From Capra hircus (taxonomy: Eukaryota; Chordata; Mammalia; Artiodactyla; Bovidae), in the NCBI RefSeq assembly GCF_001704415.2, contig NC_030824.1, forward strand, positions 31,429,022 through 31,493,021: a DNA stretch of 64,000 bases. Reading direction: 5' to 3'. This document shows, in pieces, positions 21,491 to 31,886 of this stretch. The position numbers were made by a program, and so were the translations under genes. Position 1 is the stretch's first letter. Every line of letters starts with the position of its first letter. The notes below the pieces were generated by a model, which had not been told where the DNA came from, did not search any database, and saw nothing but the letters and a program-made list of their open reading frames with translations.

Positions 21491-22375
21491 ATTTTCTTGA
21501 AATGTGGAGGGAGGTTTACAAGTACACAAATACACGCAACAGTGTGAATGAACAAGTGATGCCTAAGGACAATGGGTTTTCATTATCAGGCAATAGATCA
21601 CCTCATGGCCCAAAGCCAGATGCACAACTGGAATCCACAGCTTCTGCTATAGGACCTGAGGCCAATACAGAGCAGACCTCTTGTGAAGGTCCAGGGTGGA
21701 CAAGAATAGTAGCCACTTCTGCCAGTTCCCTAATGCTTGGAGTGAGCATGGGGCCAGCTGGCATGGTCTGCCTGGCATGGGATATGGTTGGGCTACCATC
21801 ATGGCAGGTGTGGGAGTGTGAGCCCAGAGCAAGAGCTCAGGCAGCAGGATTAGGAAAATGTCTCAGAAGCCCTTACAAAGTCAAGCAGATGTTTTAAATG
21901 ATCAGAGTCTAACAATTGTCCCAATTTGAAAGCAGTTATTCTCAAGACACTCAAATTCTGTATGGTCAAAAAATTCACAAGTTTTGTTATTATGGAAATA
22001 ACACTAATACATCTTTTGCTCTTTTATCTTTGTTGGCATTTGCACTGATATTACTTATATTCAAAAGCAAAGGTGGTACCTTAACAAGAATGAAAGCAGC
22101 AGCACCAAACTGAATTTTCACAATCATGTATTTTCAGTAAAACAAACAAGCCAACAAATAAAAACACATCAATGTTTGATTAGTCAGTAGAATGTTTAAA
22201 TTTTCATGAAATTCTGTCTCTTGAGTACTTGTCTTTTTAACATTCTGGATGAAGAGATGGAAATATAAACTAAACACTTCTGTTACATACCAAATTTCAA
22301 TGGTTGAAAAAGCACTTTTTTTGTTTATGTGTCAGTCATATTTCAATAAAGTGGGGCTTTCTTTAAAAAAATCAA
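21491..22375 (+). other. Unassigned segment ending like a retrocopy
   Basis: Holds two consecutive open frames (139 codons at 21,478-21,897 and 65 codons at 21,916-22,113) that I cannot place in a family. The second has a hydrophobic stretch (LLSLLAFALILLIF). An AATAAA near 22,345 is followed within 20 nt by A7. The ATG of the first frame lies in L1-derived sequence, so it is not a credible gene start. A processed pseudogene of an unidentified transcript is possible. Confidence 0.25.
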
Positions 22376-22494
22376 GTGCAACTTTTTGATTTAACATAAG
22401 CTTAATTGGCTGCTTCTTTTCATGGAACTTCAGGAATAAAGTTGTTTTATTTTTCCCTCAAAAGAATGATGGCTATTATTCAGACTTGGATATT

Positions 22495-22870
22495 TGATAT
22501 TATGAACTGAACATTGTGTCACCAAAGATGCATATGATGAAACCCTATTCCACCATGTGATGTTATTAAGAGGAGGACCCTATGAGACATAATTGGGGTT
22601 AAGTGAGGTCATGAGGGTGGAGCCCTCCTGAAAGGGGTTAGTGCCCTTCTAAGAACCAAAAGGGAGCTTGCTGCCTCTTTCTGCCTTCCACCTACCAGGA
22701 CATTAGGAGAACTCATCAGTCTGCATCCAGGTAGAGAGCTCTCTCCAGAATTCATCCACGCTGTCAACCTGATCTCAGACTTCCAGGCTCCAGAACCCTG
22801 AAGAATAACTTTCTGTTGTTATGAGCACTCAATCTATGTTAATTTGTTATAGAAACCCAAACTAAGACAT
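22495..22870 (+). mobile_element. MaLR (MLT1/MST-like) LTR
   Basis: GAGGTCATGAGGGTGGAGCC, GGGGTTAGTGCCCTTCTAAG, TGATCTCAGACTTCCAG and a terminal AACCCAAACTAAGACA fit a MaLR LTR in the plus orientation. Confidence 0.75.
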
Positions 22871-23249
22871 AATGAAATGTGTCAACATAAAAAAGATTGA
22901 AAACCACTTCCATAAATTAGGTTGGGATCCTATTATCCAGAGCATTTTGATCCTTCCTTACTAAAACCAACTAGACATAAGTTACACACATGAAAATTAT
23001 GAGTTTTTACTTGAGAGAAATGAGCAGCTGAGCTGTGAGGGTGAAATTTGAAGGAGTGTAGATATCTAGGGTCATGTGAGAACAAGATAAAACCTGTTTA
23101 TGTGTAGAAAATATAGATATGGAACTCATAAAAGTTAGTCATTATAGTCTTATAAAAGTTAGTCCATTTTTCTTGTCATTTCATTGTAAGAGAAAGACCT
23201 ATAACCTTAACAATCCACACTTTATCTTGGTTTGATTATACTGGAATAA
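22871..23249. other. Intergenic, no feature assigned
   Basis: AT-rich, nothing recognised. Confidence 0.3.
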
Positions 23250-23345
23250 TTTCTGGAGTCACATAGATCTTGGCTTAAAATCCGAATCTTCCTGCTTTCA
23301 ATTATTTGAAATTTACATCTCTGAGCCTCCAAAAGAGCCCTCCAT
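23250..23345 (+). mobile_element. MIR fragment
   Basis: GGAGTCACATAGATCTTGGC through ATCTCTGAGCCTCC resembles the MIR core, cut short on the right. Confidence 0.45.
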
Positions 23346-23670
23346 AATCTGTCTCCTGGTTTTTATACCCTTGTGTCCCTTTCATAATGGATGTTGGCTC
23401 ATCTGACTGACAGAGTATGGCAGAAGTGAAGTTATGCATAGTAAGTCCCCTACATGCAAACCTTCACGTTGTGAATTTTCAAAGATATGAACGTATGTTC
23501 ACATGTCCAATCAAATAAGTTAGTTCACTTGTCTGGTGTACATTGTCGCCTGTGTGCAGACTCTACAAGTGGTGGTGCTTTTGCATACTTTATTGTACAG
23601 TACAATGGTACAATGTCTTTATTCCAAGCCCACCCAGGATGTCCAGTAAAAGCAGCGGTGCTGTGGCTGG

Positions 23671-24037
23671 TGTGTGCTGTGCTGAGTTGCTTCAGTCGTG
23701 CCCAGCTCTGTGACGCTATGAACTGTAGCCCACCAGGCTCCTCTGTCCACGAAATTTTCCCGGCAAGAATACTGGAGTGCATTACCATGTCTTCCTCCAG
23801 GAGATCTTCCTGACTCAGGAATCCAGATGAGTATCTTATGCCTCCTTTATTTGCAGGTGGGTTCTTTATCACTGGGGCTTCCCTGATGGCTCAGTGGGTA
23901 GAGGATCTACCTGCAATGCAGGAGACATAGGAGGCAGGGGTTCAATCCCTAAGCTGGGAAGATCCCCTGGAGAAGGAAAGAGTCAGATATGACTTAGTGA
24001 CAAGGATAATATATCACTAGTGCCACCTGGAAGCCCC
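23671..24037 (-). mobile_element. Bov-tA SINE (minus), interrupted
   Basis: Minus-strand Bov-tA body (GTTGCTTCAGTCGTGCCCAG, GGCAAGAATACTGGAGTGCA) to GGTTCTTTATCACT. Its tRNA head resumes after the inner SINE as AGTGCCACCTGGAAGCCCC. Confidence 0.85.
23874..24011 (+). mobile_element. Bov-tA SINE (plus) inside the minus SINE
   Basis: Starts GGGGCTTCCCTGATGGCTCA, carries the B box region and a shortened body ending AGTCAGATATGACTTAGTGA. TATCACT at 23,867-23,873 is repeated at 24,012-24,018. Confidence 0.85.
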
Positions 24038-24281
24038 ATTGTACCTGATATTACTGAACTTTTGAAGGTACAGTACTGTAAGATTAAAAATGTTTTCTTT
24101 ATTTTCTGTATTTGTTTTTATGTATTATTTGTTTGAAAAGTATAACCTACTACAATATGGTACTCTATAGATCATTGTGTTAGTTGGGTACCAGACTAAA
24201 TTTGTTGTACTTACAAATAAATTGGACTTATGAATGTACTTTCAGAACAGAACATTTGTATGTTGGGAACTTACTATAACT

Positions 24282-24650
24282 TCCAAGATTAGGTTATAAA
24301 AGATGACGTTTGTCTTGAGTTCTTGCTTTTCTTTTGGAGCACAGCTCTTGGGGAGAGCAGGTGCCATGCCCTGATGCCACTTAGGCAGCCCAGGCAGAGG
24401 GCCATGTGGTGAAAAACAGCCAACAACCAAGCGAGTGAGCTTGGAAGAATGTTTCAGCTCCACTGAAGTCTTGAGGCGCTTGGTGCCCTGGTGGGCAGCT
24501 TGCTTGCAACATCGTGAAAGCCTGAGAGGCAACAAAACAGCTAGGCTGCTCCCAGTTTCTTAACCACAGAAATTATTTGTTGTTTTAAGTGACTATGTTT
24601 TAGGAGTAATTTATTGGGCAGCAATATCTATTAATTATCTACAGTTTGCT
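24282..24650 (+). mobile_element. MaLR-like LTR
   Basis: GGTTATAAAAGATGACG, GGAGCACAGCTCTTGGGGAG, GAGGGCCATGTGGTG and the end GTTGTTTTAAGTGACTATG with GGGCAGCAATATC follow the order of an old MaLR LTR including its TATA box. Confidence 0.5.
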
Positions 24651-25121
24651 AACAGGTTACGTTCATTATTTGAAACATACCCTGAATCTCCCAGAAATGT
24701 TTTTCCTTAGAAAGCTGGTAAAAGTTGACCTAGTTGTCTGAATCTAAACTAATGATGTCAAATCCACTAAAGCAAACGATTCTTTGCTTGAAACCAGACG
24801 TTTATGGTCTGGTGCAAAATTATAGAGGTTTTCCTGAAAGATATGGGCCAGGCTCACAATCTTAGGTATATTTCACCATCCCTATGATACTATTTCTCTG
24901 GTCATTTTGGTTATCTGAAGTTAGTTGTTTAGAAGTTTCATTAGGAAAGATTCATAGAGGAAGACCTGGCATGTGAAATTCAGTTTGGCTGAATCTAAAT
25001 TCCATAGCTCACATTTTTTTCTTGTCTTTAGCATCTTAAAAAGAGTATGCCATTGTTTTCTTGCATAATGTAGTGCTAACTCAAAATCTGGTGACAAATT
25101 GCATTTCTTTTCCTTTTAAGT
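24651..25121. other. Intergenic, no feature assigned
   Basis: No repeat or gene recognised. Confidence 0.3.
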
Positions 25122-25712
25122 ACAGTTATCCCTTGGTGGGCTTTGCAGGTGGTGCTAGTGGTAAAGAACTCACCTGCCAATGCAGTGCATAAGAGACTTG
25201 GGTTCGATCCCTGTGTTGGGAAGATCCCTTGGAGGAGGGCACAGCAACCTACTCCGGTATTTTGGCCTGAAGAATCCCTTGGACAGAGGAGCCTGGCGGG
25301 CTACAGTCCATAGGGTCACAAAGAGTCGGAAATGGCCTAAGCAAATGAACACAAATGCAGGCATGCACATCCCTTGGTACCAAAATCCGCAGATGTTCAA
25401 TTTCCTAATATTAAATGGTGTAGTAATTGCTTACAACATAAACACATCTTCCTGTATACTTTAAAATAATTCTAGATTACTTTATTTAATATAAATTTAT
25501 TCATTTTAACTGGAGGCTAATTACTTTACAATACAATGTAAATGATTTGTGAATAGTTTTAAATACAATATCAATGCTATGTAAATACTTGCCAGTTTAT
25601 GGCAAATTAAAGTTTTGCTCTTTGGAACTTTCTTGAATTTTTTCCCAATATCTTTGAACCAAAGTTAGTTGAATCTGCAAATATGAAACCCTTTGATATG
25701 GAGGGCTGACTA
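25122..25712 (+). mobile_element. MER2-like Tigger-family element, SINE inside
   Basis: Starts CAGTTATCCCTTGGT and ends GAGGGCTGAC, matching the MER2-type termini. Inside are ACCAAAATCCGCAGATG, TTGGAACTTTCTTGAATTTT and ATATGGAGGGCTG. A Bov-tA is inserted at 25,138-25,368 and a short L1-like 3' piece (GGAGGCTAATTACTTTACAA) sits near 25,487-25,530. Confidence 0.65.
25138..25368 (+). mobile_element. Bov-tA SINE with 10-bp TSD
   Basis: GGGCTTTGCAGGTGGTGCTA head, GGGTTCGATCCCTGTGTTGG B box region and the Bov-A body. ATCCCTTGGT occurs at 25,128-25,137 and 25,369-25,378. Confidence 0.9.
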
Positions 25713-25912
25713 CACTGTGGTCTTCTTGCATTGATGCCTAAAGGACATTTTCTCCCTGAAAATTTATAGTTTTGTTCTGTGATTGGTTGGCTACTATTTC
25801 ATACAGCCAGGGGGCACATTCAGTAAATAGTGTCATATCCTTCCTAAAGAAAATTCTATTGAATTTTAGATTTCAGCATTTGTTTATTCAAGTTATTTGG
25901 TTTTCCTCTGTG

Positions 25913-26130
25913 GTGAAAAGTGAAAGTGTTAGTCACTCAGCCATGTCCAACTTTTTGCACCTCACAGACTGTAGCCTGCCAGGCTCCTCTGTCCATGGTG
26001 ATTCTCCAGGCAAGAATACTAGAGTGGGTAGCCATGCCTTTCTCCAGGGGATCTTCCTGACCCAGGGATTGTACACAAGTCTCCTGCATTGCAGGCAGAT
26101 TCTTTACCAGCTGAGCTACCAGTGGAGCCC
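25913..26130 (-). mobile_element. Bov-tA SINE
   Basis: Minus strand; AGTCACTCAGCCATGTCCAA tail end, GGCAAGAATACTAGAGTGGG body and TACCAGCTGAGCTACCAGTG head. The low-coordinate end carries a GTGAAAAGTGAAAGTG tail variant. Confidence 0.9.
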
Positions 26131-26624
26131 AGAGTTCCCTATAATACAGGTTAGATCTTATTTTGCTGTTTTATATATCAATCCATCTTTTTATCTCTTT
26201 CTTCATTTTCTTTTGATATTTAAAAATTTCCTTCTTTGCTGTCTTCTATGTTCCTTAAAGCATTTTGTGTTATGTTTCTTACTGTGTTTCATTTGGTTTA
26301 TCTTTGTTTCTCAAATGATTTTTTTTTCTAAGTAATTTCTGAGTTCTTTCACTTTTTGTTTGGCATTTTCTTTTTTTCTACTCTTATTTATACAATTTTA
26401 AAATTCTGATTTCTTACGTTTTATCCATTTATATTAGTTTGAATATACAGTAGTTTTCCTAATATTATTTAATGTATTTTGAAATATTAAGTTTACAGTT
26501 CTCATTTACTCTGTGAGCGTGAATTTCTGGCATTATTTCATAGCATGTACTGATTTAGTAAACTCTTAGTTCTCTTTTTTCTAATAATAGCACCTTGGTT
26601 TCAGTTTTTAAAATTTTTAAATTT
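26131..26624. other. AT-rich intergenic, no feature assigned
   Basis: T-rich sequence without a recognised family; the long frame crossing it owes its length to low A content on one strand. Confidence 0.3.
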
Positions 26625-26926
26625 AGTTATTTATTTTTATAGTTTACTCGTTTCTGGTGTGCTGGGTCTTTGGTGCTGTGCTCCAGCTTTCTTCTAGTTG
26701 CTCTGGATGGGGCCTCTCTTTGTTGCTCTGTGTGAGCTTCTCATTATCGTGGCTTCTCTTGCTGTTGACCACTGGCTCCAGGCACACGGGCTTCAGTCTT
26801 AGGCTCAGCAGTCCTGGTGCACTGGCTTTAGTTGCTCCTCGGCCTGTGGAATCTTCTCAGACCAGGGATCATATCCATGACCCCTACACTGGCAGGCAGA
26901 TTCCTATCTGCTGTACCACCAGAGAA
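26625..26926 (-). mobile_element. CHR/ART-type long tRNA SINE
   Basis: Minus strand: T-rich tail, GTGCTGGGTCTTTGGTGCTG, CTAGTTGCTCTGGATGGGG, CTTCTCATTATCGTGGC, and the tRNA-related end CAGGCAGATTCCTATCTGC. This is the 300-bp form of the family. Confidence 0.75.
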
Positions 26927-26969
26927 CTTGGGTTTCAGATTTAGCAAGTCCTTTTCTTTCTCATTTTTA

Positions 26970-27905
26970 GACTGGTTCCAAATAGGAAAAGGAGTACGTC
27001 AAGGCTGTATATTGTCACCCGGCTTATTTAACTTAGATGCAGAGTACATCATGAGAAACGCTGGACTGGAAGAAACACAAGCTGGAATCAAGATTGCCAG
27101 GAGAAATATCAATAACCTCAGATATGCAGATGACACCACCCTTATGGCAGAAAGTGAAGAGGAGCTAAAAAGCCTCTTGATGAAAGTGAAAGTGGAGAGT
27201 GAAAAAGTTGGCTTAAAGCTCAACATTCAGAAAACTAAGATCATGGTATCTGGTCCCATCACTTCATGGGAAATAGATGGGGAAACAGTAGAAACAGTGT
27301 CAGACTTTATTTTCCTGGGCTCCAACATCACTGTAGATGGTGACTGCAGCCATGAAATTAAAAGACGCTTACTCCTTGGAAGGAAAGTTATGACCAACCT
27401 AGATAGCATATTCAAAAGCAGAGACATTACTTTGCCGACTAAGTTCCGTCTAGTCAAGGCTATGGTTTTTCCTGTGGTCGTGTATGGATGTGAGAGTTAG
27501 ACTGTGAAGAAGGCTGAGCGCCGAAGAATTGATGCATTTGAACTGCGGTATTGGAGAAGACTCTTGAGAGTCCCTTGGCCTACAAGGAGATCCAACCAGT
27601 CCATTCTGAAGGAGATCAGCCCTGGGATTTCTTTGGAAGGAATGATGCTAAAGCTGAAGCTCCAGTACTTTGGCTGCCTCATGCGAAGGGTTGACTCATT
27701 GGAAAAGACTCTGATGCTGGGAGGGATTGAGGGCAGGAGGAGAAGGAGACGACCGAGGATGAGATGTTTGGATGACATCATGGACTCGATGGACATGAGT
27801 ATGAGTGAACTCCGGGAGTTGGTGATGGACAGGGAGGCCTGGCGTGCTGCGATTCATGGGGTCGCAAAGAGTTGGACATGACTGAGCGACTGAACTGAAC
27901 TGAAC
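26970..27905 (+). mobile_element. BovB LINE 3' end with 17-bp TSD
   Basis: Starts ACTGGTTCCAAATAGGAAAA and reads through GKGVRQGCILSPGLF, NLRYADDTTLMAES (YADD at 27,123-27,134) and GPITSWEIDG to MYGCES-type sequence, where an amber codon at 27,498 ends the frame. A second frame continues to the tail of ACTGA units. TTTCTTTCTCATTTTTA is present at 26,953-26,969 and 27,906-27,922. 5'-truncated and nonfunctional. Confidence 0.95.
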
Positions 27906-27922
27906 TTTCTTTCTCATTTTTA

Positions 27923-29070
27923 AGTGAGATGAGTATTTCTGTCTTTTTAAGAGGGATGAATGAGGCAGGACAGTGTTTCTAACTTTGACTCTAGGCTTTT
28001 CTGTTTGGTTGTTTTCAGAAAGTGAACTTCCTGGGATTTTTTTTTTTTTTTCTCTCTTCTGCTCCTCTCCCCTGATCGTATCTGGACCTTCCCTTGCTTC
28101 ACCACTATTGTTCTTGTCCTGCTTATCGAGGACTCTGCTCTCAGCACCTTCTCCTCAGCACAGGGCTTTGCCAGGGAGAGTGTGTCTGGTTTGTTACCAT
28201 CAGCAATTCACAGGCACCAGCTCCTGGATGGATCCAGCATCTGCAATCTTCCTGCAGACCTGCTGGAACCTTCCCCACCTTGAGGCCTGCAAAGCACCCT
28301 CCCATTTCTGCCACAGTTCTCGGAATAGTCTACCATGTTTTCTGGGAATCAATGACAATAATTTAGTAGTTCTGTCATTGGTTTTGCTTTCTTGGTTGCT
28401 CTGTTTTATAGGGAAATTCAGAGAGATTAAAAAGCTGAACTGCCATTACTACCTAATTCTCAGAATGGCATTTTCTTTGTCAACTGCAAATTGGCACTTG
28501 CCATCTACCTCCACAAGGATTAAATCATGTGCTGCTGCAGCTACTGACCTTCAATATCCCTGAAAGGAGTTCAGGGTGGACAGCAGAAATGAGGTACTCT
28601 GTGCTTGGGAGAAAATTGGTAGGACAGGTCTTCAGATACATATTTTCAGGAGGAGCTGATTTTGAGTCCAATTTTTGTATCTCCTCATATCTAGAAAAAC
28701 ACTAAAATTATGCATGGTGATGACTGTTTTTCAGGGCTAGCAGAAAGCTTCATGAGACTAGCAGAAATCTGGAAAAATATGTGCTTGATTGCATGTATTC
28801 TCCCTTCACCAAAATCACATCTATATTAACCTTTCCCCTCCCCCGCCTCTTTGGAGCAGTTTCCCAAGCTATCTGAGGTGCTATCTCCCAGGCTGCAGTC
28901 ATTTTCCCCCAAATGACACTTAACTCGCAACTCTCAAATTGAGCATTTTTTTAAAGTTGGCATCTTCCTTTTTTTTTTTTTGCAACAAAATTTCCTTAGA
29001 AAATTTTAAGAAATTTGTGCAAAGATCTAATTTGTTTTTAATTAGTTTAAAAATAAGTATTCTTTTATTT
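27923..29070. other. Intergenic, no feature assigned
   Basis: A 196-codon open frame at 27,973-28,563 crosses here. It begins in T-rich sequence, lacks a good start context and matches nothing I know. I do not call it a gene. Confidence 0.3.
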
Positions 29071-29209
29071 TGGGAAGATCCCCTGAAGGAGGGCATGACA
29101 ACCCACTCCAGTATTCTTGCCTGGAGAAACCCCGTGGACAGAGGAGCCTGGCGGGCTAGGACTCACGGGGCCGCAAAGAGTCAGACATGACTGAGCGACG
29201 CAGCACACA
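29071..29209 (+). mobile_element. Bov-tA SINE, 5'-truncated
   Basis: Begins TGGGAAGATCCCCTGAAGG and retains the Bov-A body through GCAAAGAGTCAGACATGACT; the tRNA head is absent. Confidence 0.85.
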
Positions 29210-29214
29210 ATTCA

Positions 29215-29440
29215 TTATGTAAATTTTAAAACATATACAGAAGTAGAGAGGATAGTATACTGCTGCTCCTCCATGTGCTCATTTCCATCAGTTATTCACA
29301 GATGGCCAACATTATTTCATATGTAGGCCTATTATACTCCTGGTCTCCGGACAGAATATTTTGAAAAAATGTAAAGACATCATGTCATTTCAACATAAAA
29401 TGCTCTCATTTTTCAATTATTTTTGAATGCTGTTTTATTT
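29215..29440 (+). mobile_element. L1M 3' UTR-like fragment
   Basis: ACAGAAGTAGAGAGGATAGT, ATCAGTTATTCACAGATGGC and GACATCATGTCATTTCAAC resemble an old L1M 3' region. Confidence 0.45.
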
Positions 29441-29579
29441 ATCTTATAGATAACATCAGGGTAAAGTACAAGTGCATAGCAGAGCCTTAGTTTTGTATGT
29501 TGTAGGAAAATTGTGAGATCAAAATTAGGGAGAAATCTATTCTTAGAGATTTATGAGAGGACAAAACTAAACAACAACA

Positions 29580-30090
29580 TTTAAAACCATCCATCCAGTT
29601 TCTAAGTCAGAAAATCTCAGAGGCGTTCTCATTTCCCTCTTCTCTCCCCCAACAGAAGCAGCATCTAAAGTTCTCTCTACTCAACATCTGGATCCAGTAT
29701 CTCTGTTCCCGTCTTCATTGCCTTAGCTCAGGACTCCACCATTTCCTTCCTGGACTCTGGCAACAGGCCTCCAACGCATCTTGGGACCTCCAGTCTCACC
29801 CGTCAGCTGTTCCTCCAAGAACATCAAGATCTTCCTTAAATGTAAATTAACTCATTTGCCTGTTCTGTTGTTTAGAAGCACTTCGTGGCTTCTAGTCATT
29901 GAAGCATAAGGAAAACACTCCTTTCAGAATAAGCTAGGCTTCTTGAGATTTGGATTTTGTTTCTTTCTTCAATCTCCCCTCTTCCTCTGTCTGTACAAAC
30001 ACCACCTGTGTTTCCTTCAGTGTTTTAAGTAAGAAGACTGTGCTTTCTTATTTGTTCTATTTTTACCAGATTCCTTCCCCTACACTGCTA
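29580..30090 (+). mobile_element. Old LINE-type 3' region fragment
   Basis: Pyrimidine-rich order ATCTGGATCCAGTATCTCTG, CTTCCTGGACTCTGGCAAC, TCCAACGCATCTTGGGACC resembles an old mammalian LINE 3' region (L1M or L2 class). Diverged. Confidence 0.35.
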
Positions 30091-31232
30091 GCCAACTGTA
30101 AGTTCCAGCAATGGCTCTTCCAGCTTTGGAAAATAGTTATCTTATAGGGTAAAATGTCTCAAGTTTGTTCACAGAAAAAGCGTAAATATAATTTTGGACT
30201 TTTTGACATCCTGCTTTCGTTCCTTACCTCATTTGTTCCTCCACACCCTCCATGAAGCAGGTAAGGGAGGCATTGGTTTCTGCGGATGAGTAAGAAGCAG
30301 CAGTAAGCAGGTGGTTTTAGAAGAAGGTACTGGAAAACCCCAGCAGGTACCCTCTAGTGCATCCTGAATACCAAGCAAATCTGTCTTTGTTTCACGGATC
30401 ACTTTCAACTCACTGCAGGGATGTCTTTCAATATGCAGACTCCCCCGCCCCACCCCCCAAGCTGTCAAGACCGACCACTAATTCTGAGTAACAGGCAATT
30501 GAAAGTTTTCTATTGGAAGAAAGTCAGTTTTTCCCTCACTGTCTTCGCTCACAAAAGCACACAGGTCAAAAGTTTAGGGAAGCTTTGTTTAAAATGGCAT
30601 CCTGGTTTTGTTATGGTAATTGTTGATTTCTAAATACAAAAGAGATTTAACAGTAAAATCTTGCTGGTCCAGTTAGAGGTTATGGGAATGCCTCTGTTTG
30701 AAGGGAAAGAATTGGTTTAAAATTTGGGGATGGCCGAAAGGCTGATGAGAGCAGGGTTAGAGAAGTTTATGACCTTTACCTACACTTGAACTCAAATGAT
30801 AATCTATGTTTCCAAAGGTACTAAGAGTTCCCATTGGAATTTCTGTGGTGACACTTGAAAAGACTGATCACTGTATTCTGAAAGGAAATGAAAGAATGTG
30901 GATGAGAGGTTACAACAGCAACACTGCCAGTGAGGGCTGACAATCAACTGGAATAACCCCAAGAATTCTCAGGTTTTCTAGATGCAATATTTAGCTCATG
31001 TTCTGGTCTGTATTGGGTAAACAAAAATTTAGAAATTCAAGTATTGTGACATTTTTTGCCTCATTCCAGCTGGCAAGATTTGCTAAAATGGAAAAGGTTT
31101 GTGTGTGTGTGAATTGCCTTTCTTCAGGTTGTGGGAATAATTTAGGTTTTTAATGAAATTTTTAATGAAAGATACATAAAATAATAAAGTCAATTTCAAA
31201 ATCCTGAAACATTAAGTTTTACTTTGTAGTTT
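30091..31232. other. Intergenic, no feature assigned
   Basis: About 1.1 kb with no recognised repeat or gene; includes a short (GT) run near 31,096. Confidence 0.35.
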
Positions 31233-31717
31233 TGTGGCAGGAAGGAGGACCCCTTTCCAGGGCCGGAAACTGGGCTCTTGTCTAACACTCAGAAATGAAT
31301 TGTCTGAGGAGACACGTGTGCTGAAAAAGCGAGAGATTTTATTGGGAAAGGGCACCCGGGTGGAGAGCAGTAGGGTAAGGGAACCCAGGAGAACTGCTCT
31401 GCCACGTGGTTCACAGTTTCGGGTTTTATGGTGATGGGATTAGTTTCCGGGTTGTCTTTGGCCAATCATTCTAATTCAGAGTTTTTCCTGGTGGCGCAGG
31501 GATCGCCCAGCCAAGATGGATGCTAGCAAGAGGGATTCTGGGAAGTGGACAGACACGCGGTATCTCCTTTTGACCTTTCCCGAGCTCTTCCGGTTGGTGG
31601 CAGCTTATTAGTTCCATATTCCTTACCAGGATCTCCTGTCATAAAACAACTCATGCGAATGGTTACTGAAGGCCCTGGCCAGGGTAGGCAGTTTCAGTCA
31701 GTGTGCTTCCCCTAACA
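31233..31717 (-). mobile_element. Solo ERV1-type LTR
   Basis: 485 bp bounded by TG...CA (TGTGGCAGG at left, CCCCTAACA at right) with GTTT on both sides, a 4-bp duplication as for gamma-type retroviruses. In minus orientation it has a CCAAT-related GATTGGCC, a TATA-like CATAAAAC about 31,425-31,432, an AATAAA (complement at 31,338-31,343) and a roughly 100-nt R-U5 with GTGTCTCCTCAGAC. No gag, pol or env remains, so it is a solo LTR; it resembles bovine BTLTR1-class LTRs. Confidence 0.8.
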
Positions 31718-31770
31718 GTTTCAGATTGTAAAGTTTCTACAGGCAGTGATATGTTTCCTTCAAAGACTTT

Positions 31771-31886
31771 GCGTGCGTTTGTGTTAAGTTGCTTCAGTCA
31801 TGTCCCATTCTTTGCAACCTTATGGACTGTATATAACCTGCCAGGCTCCTCTGTCCATGGGATTCTCCAGGCAAGAATACTGGAGT
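31771..31886 (-). mobile_element. Bov-A SINE 3' part
   Basis: GTTGCTTCAGTCATGTCCCA, GCCAGGCTCCTCTGTCCATG and CAGGCAAGAATACTGGAGT; truncated where it meets the BovB tail at about 31,887. Confidence 0.8.

Larger units (their letters stand above)
23440..24276. mobile_element. Tigger-like DNA transposon with nested SINEs
   Basis: Terminal inverted repeats are visible: AGTAAGTCCCCTACATGCAA at the left and, read in reverse complement at the right end, AGTAAGTTCCCAACATACAA. TA dinucleotides border both. Internal GGTACAGTACTGTAAG and AATGTTTTCTTTATTTTC fit a Tigger-family nonautonomous or deleted element. Two SINEs occupy 23,671-24,037. No transposase frame remains. Confidence 0.7.

Noticed and set aside
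26832..27500. 222-codon plus ORF as a gene
   Set aside because: It begins in a SINE, crosses the target duplication and then reads BovB; the open frame is accidental fusion.
27973..28563. 196-codon plus ORF
   Set aside because: Starts in T-rich DNA, no Kozak context, no recognisable domain, and another unrelated frame overlaps it.
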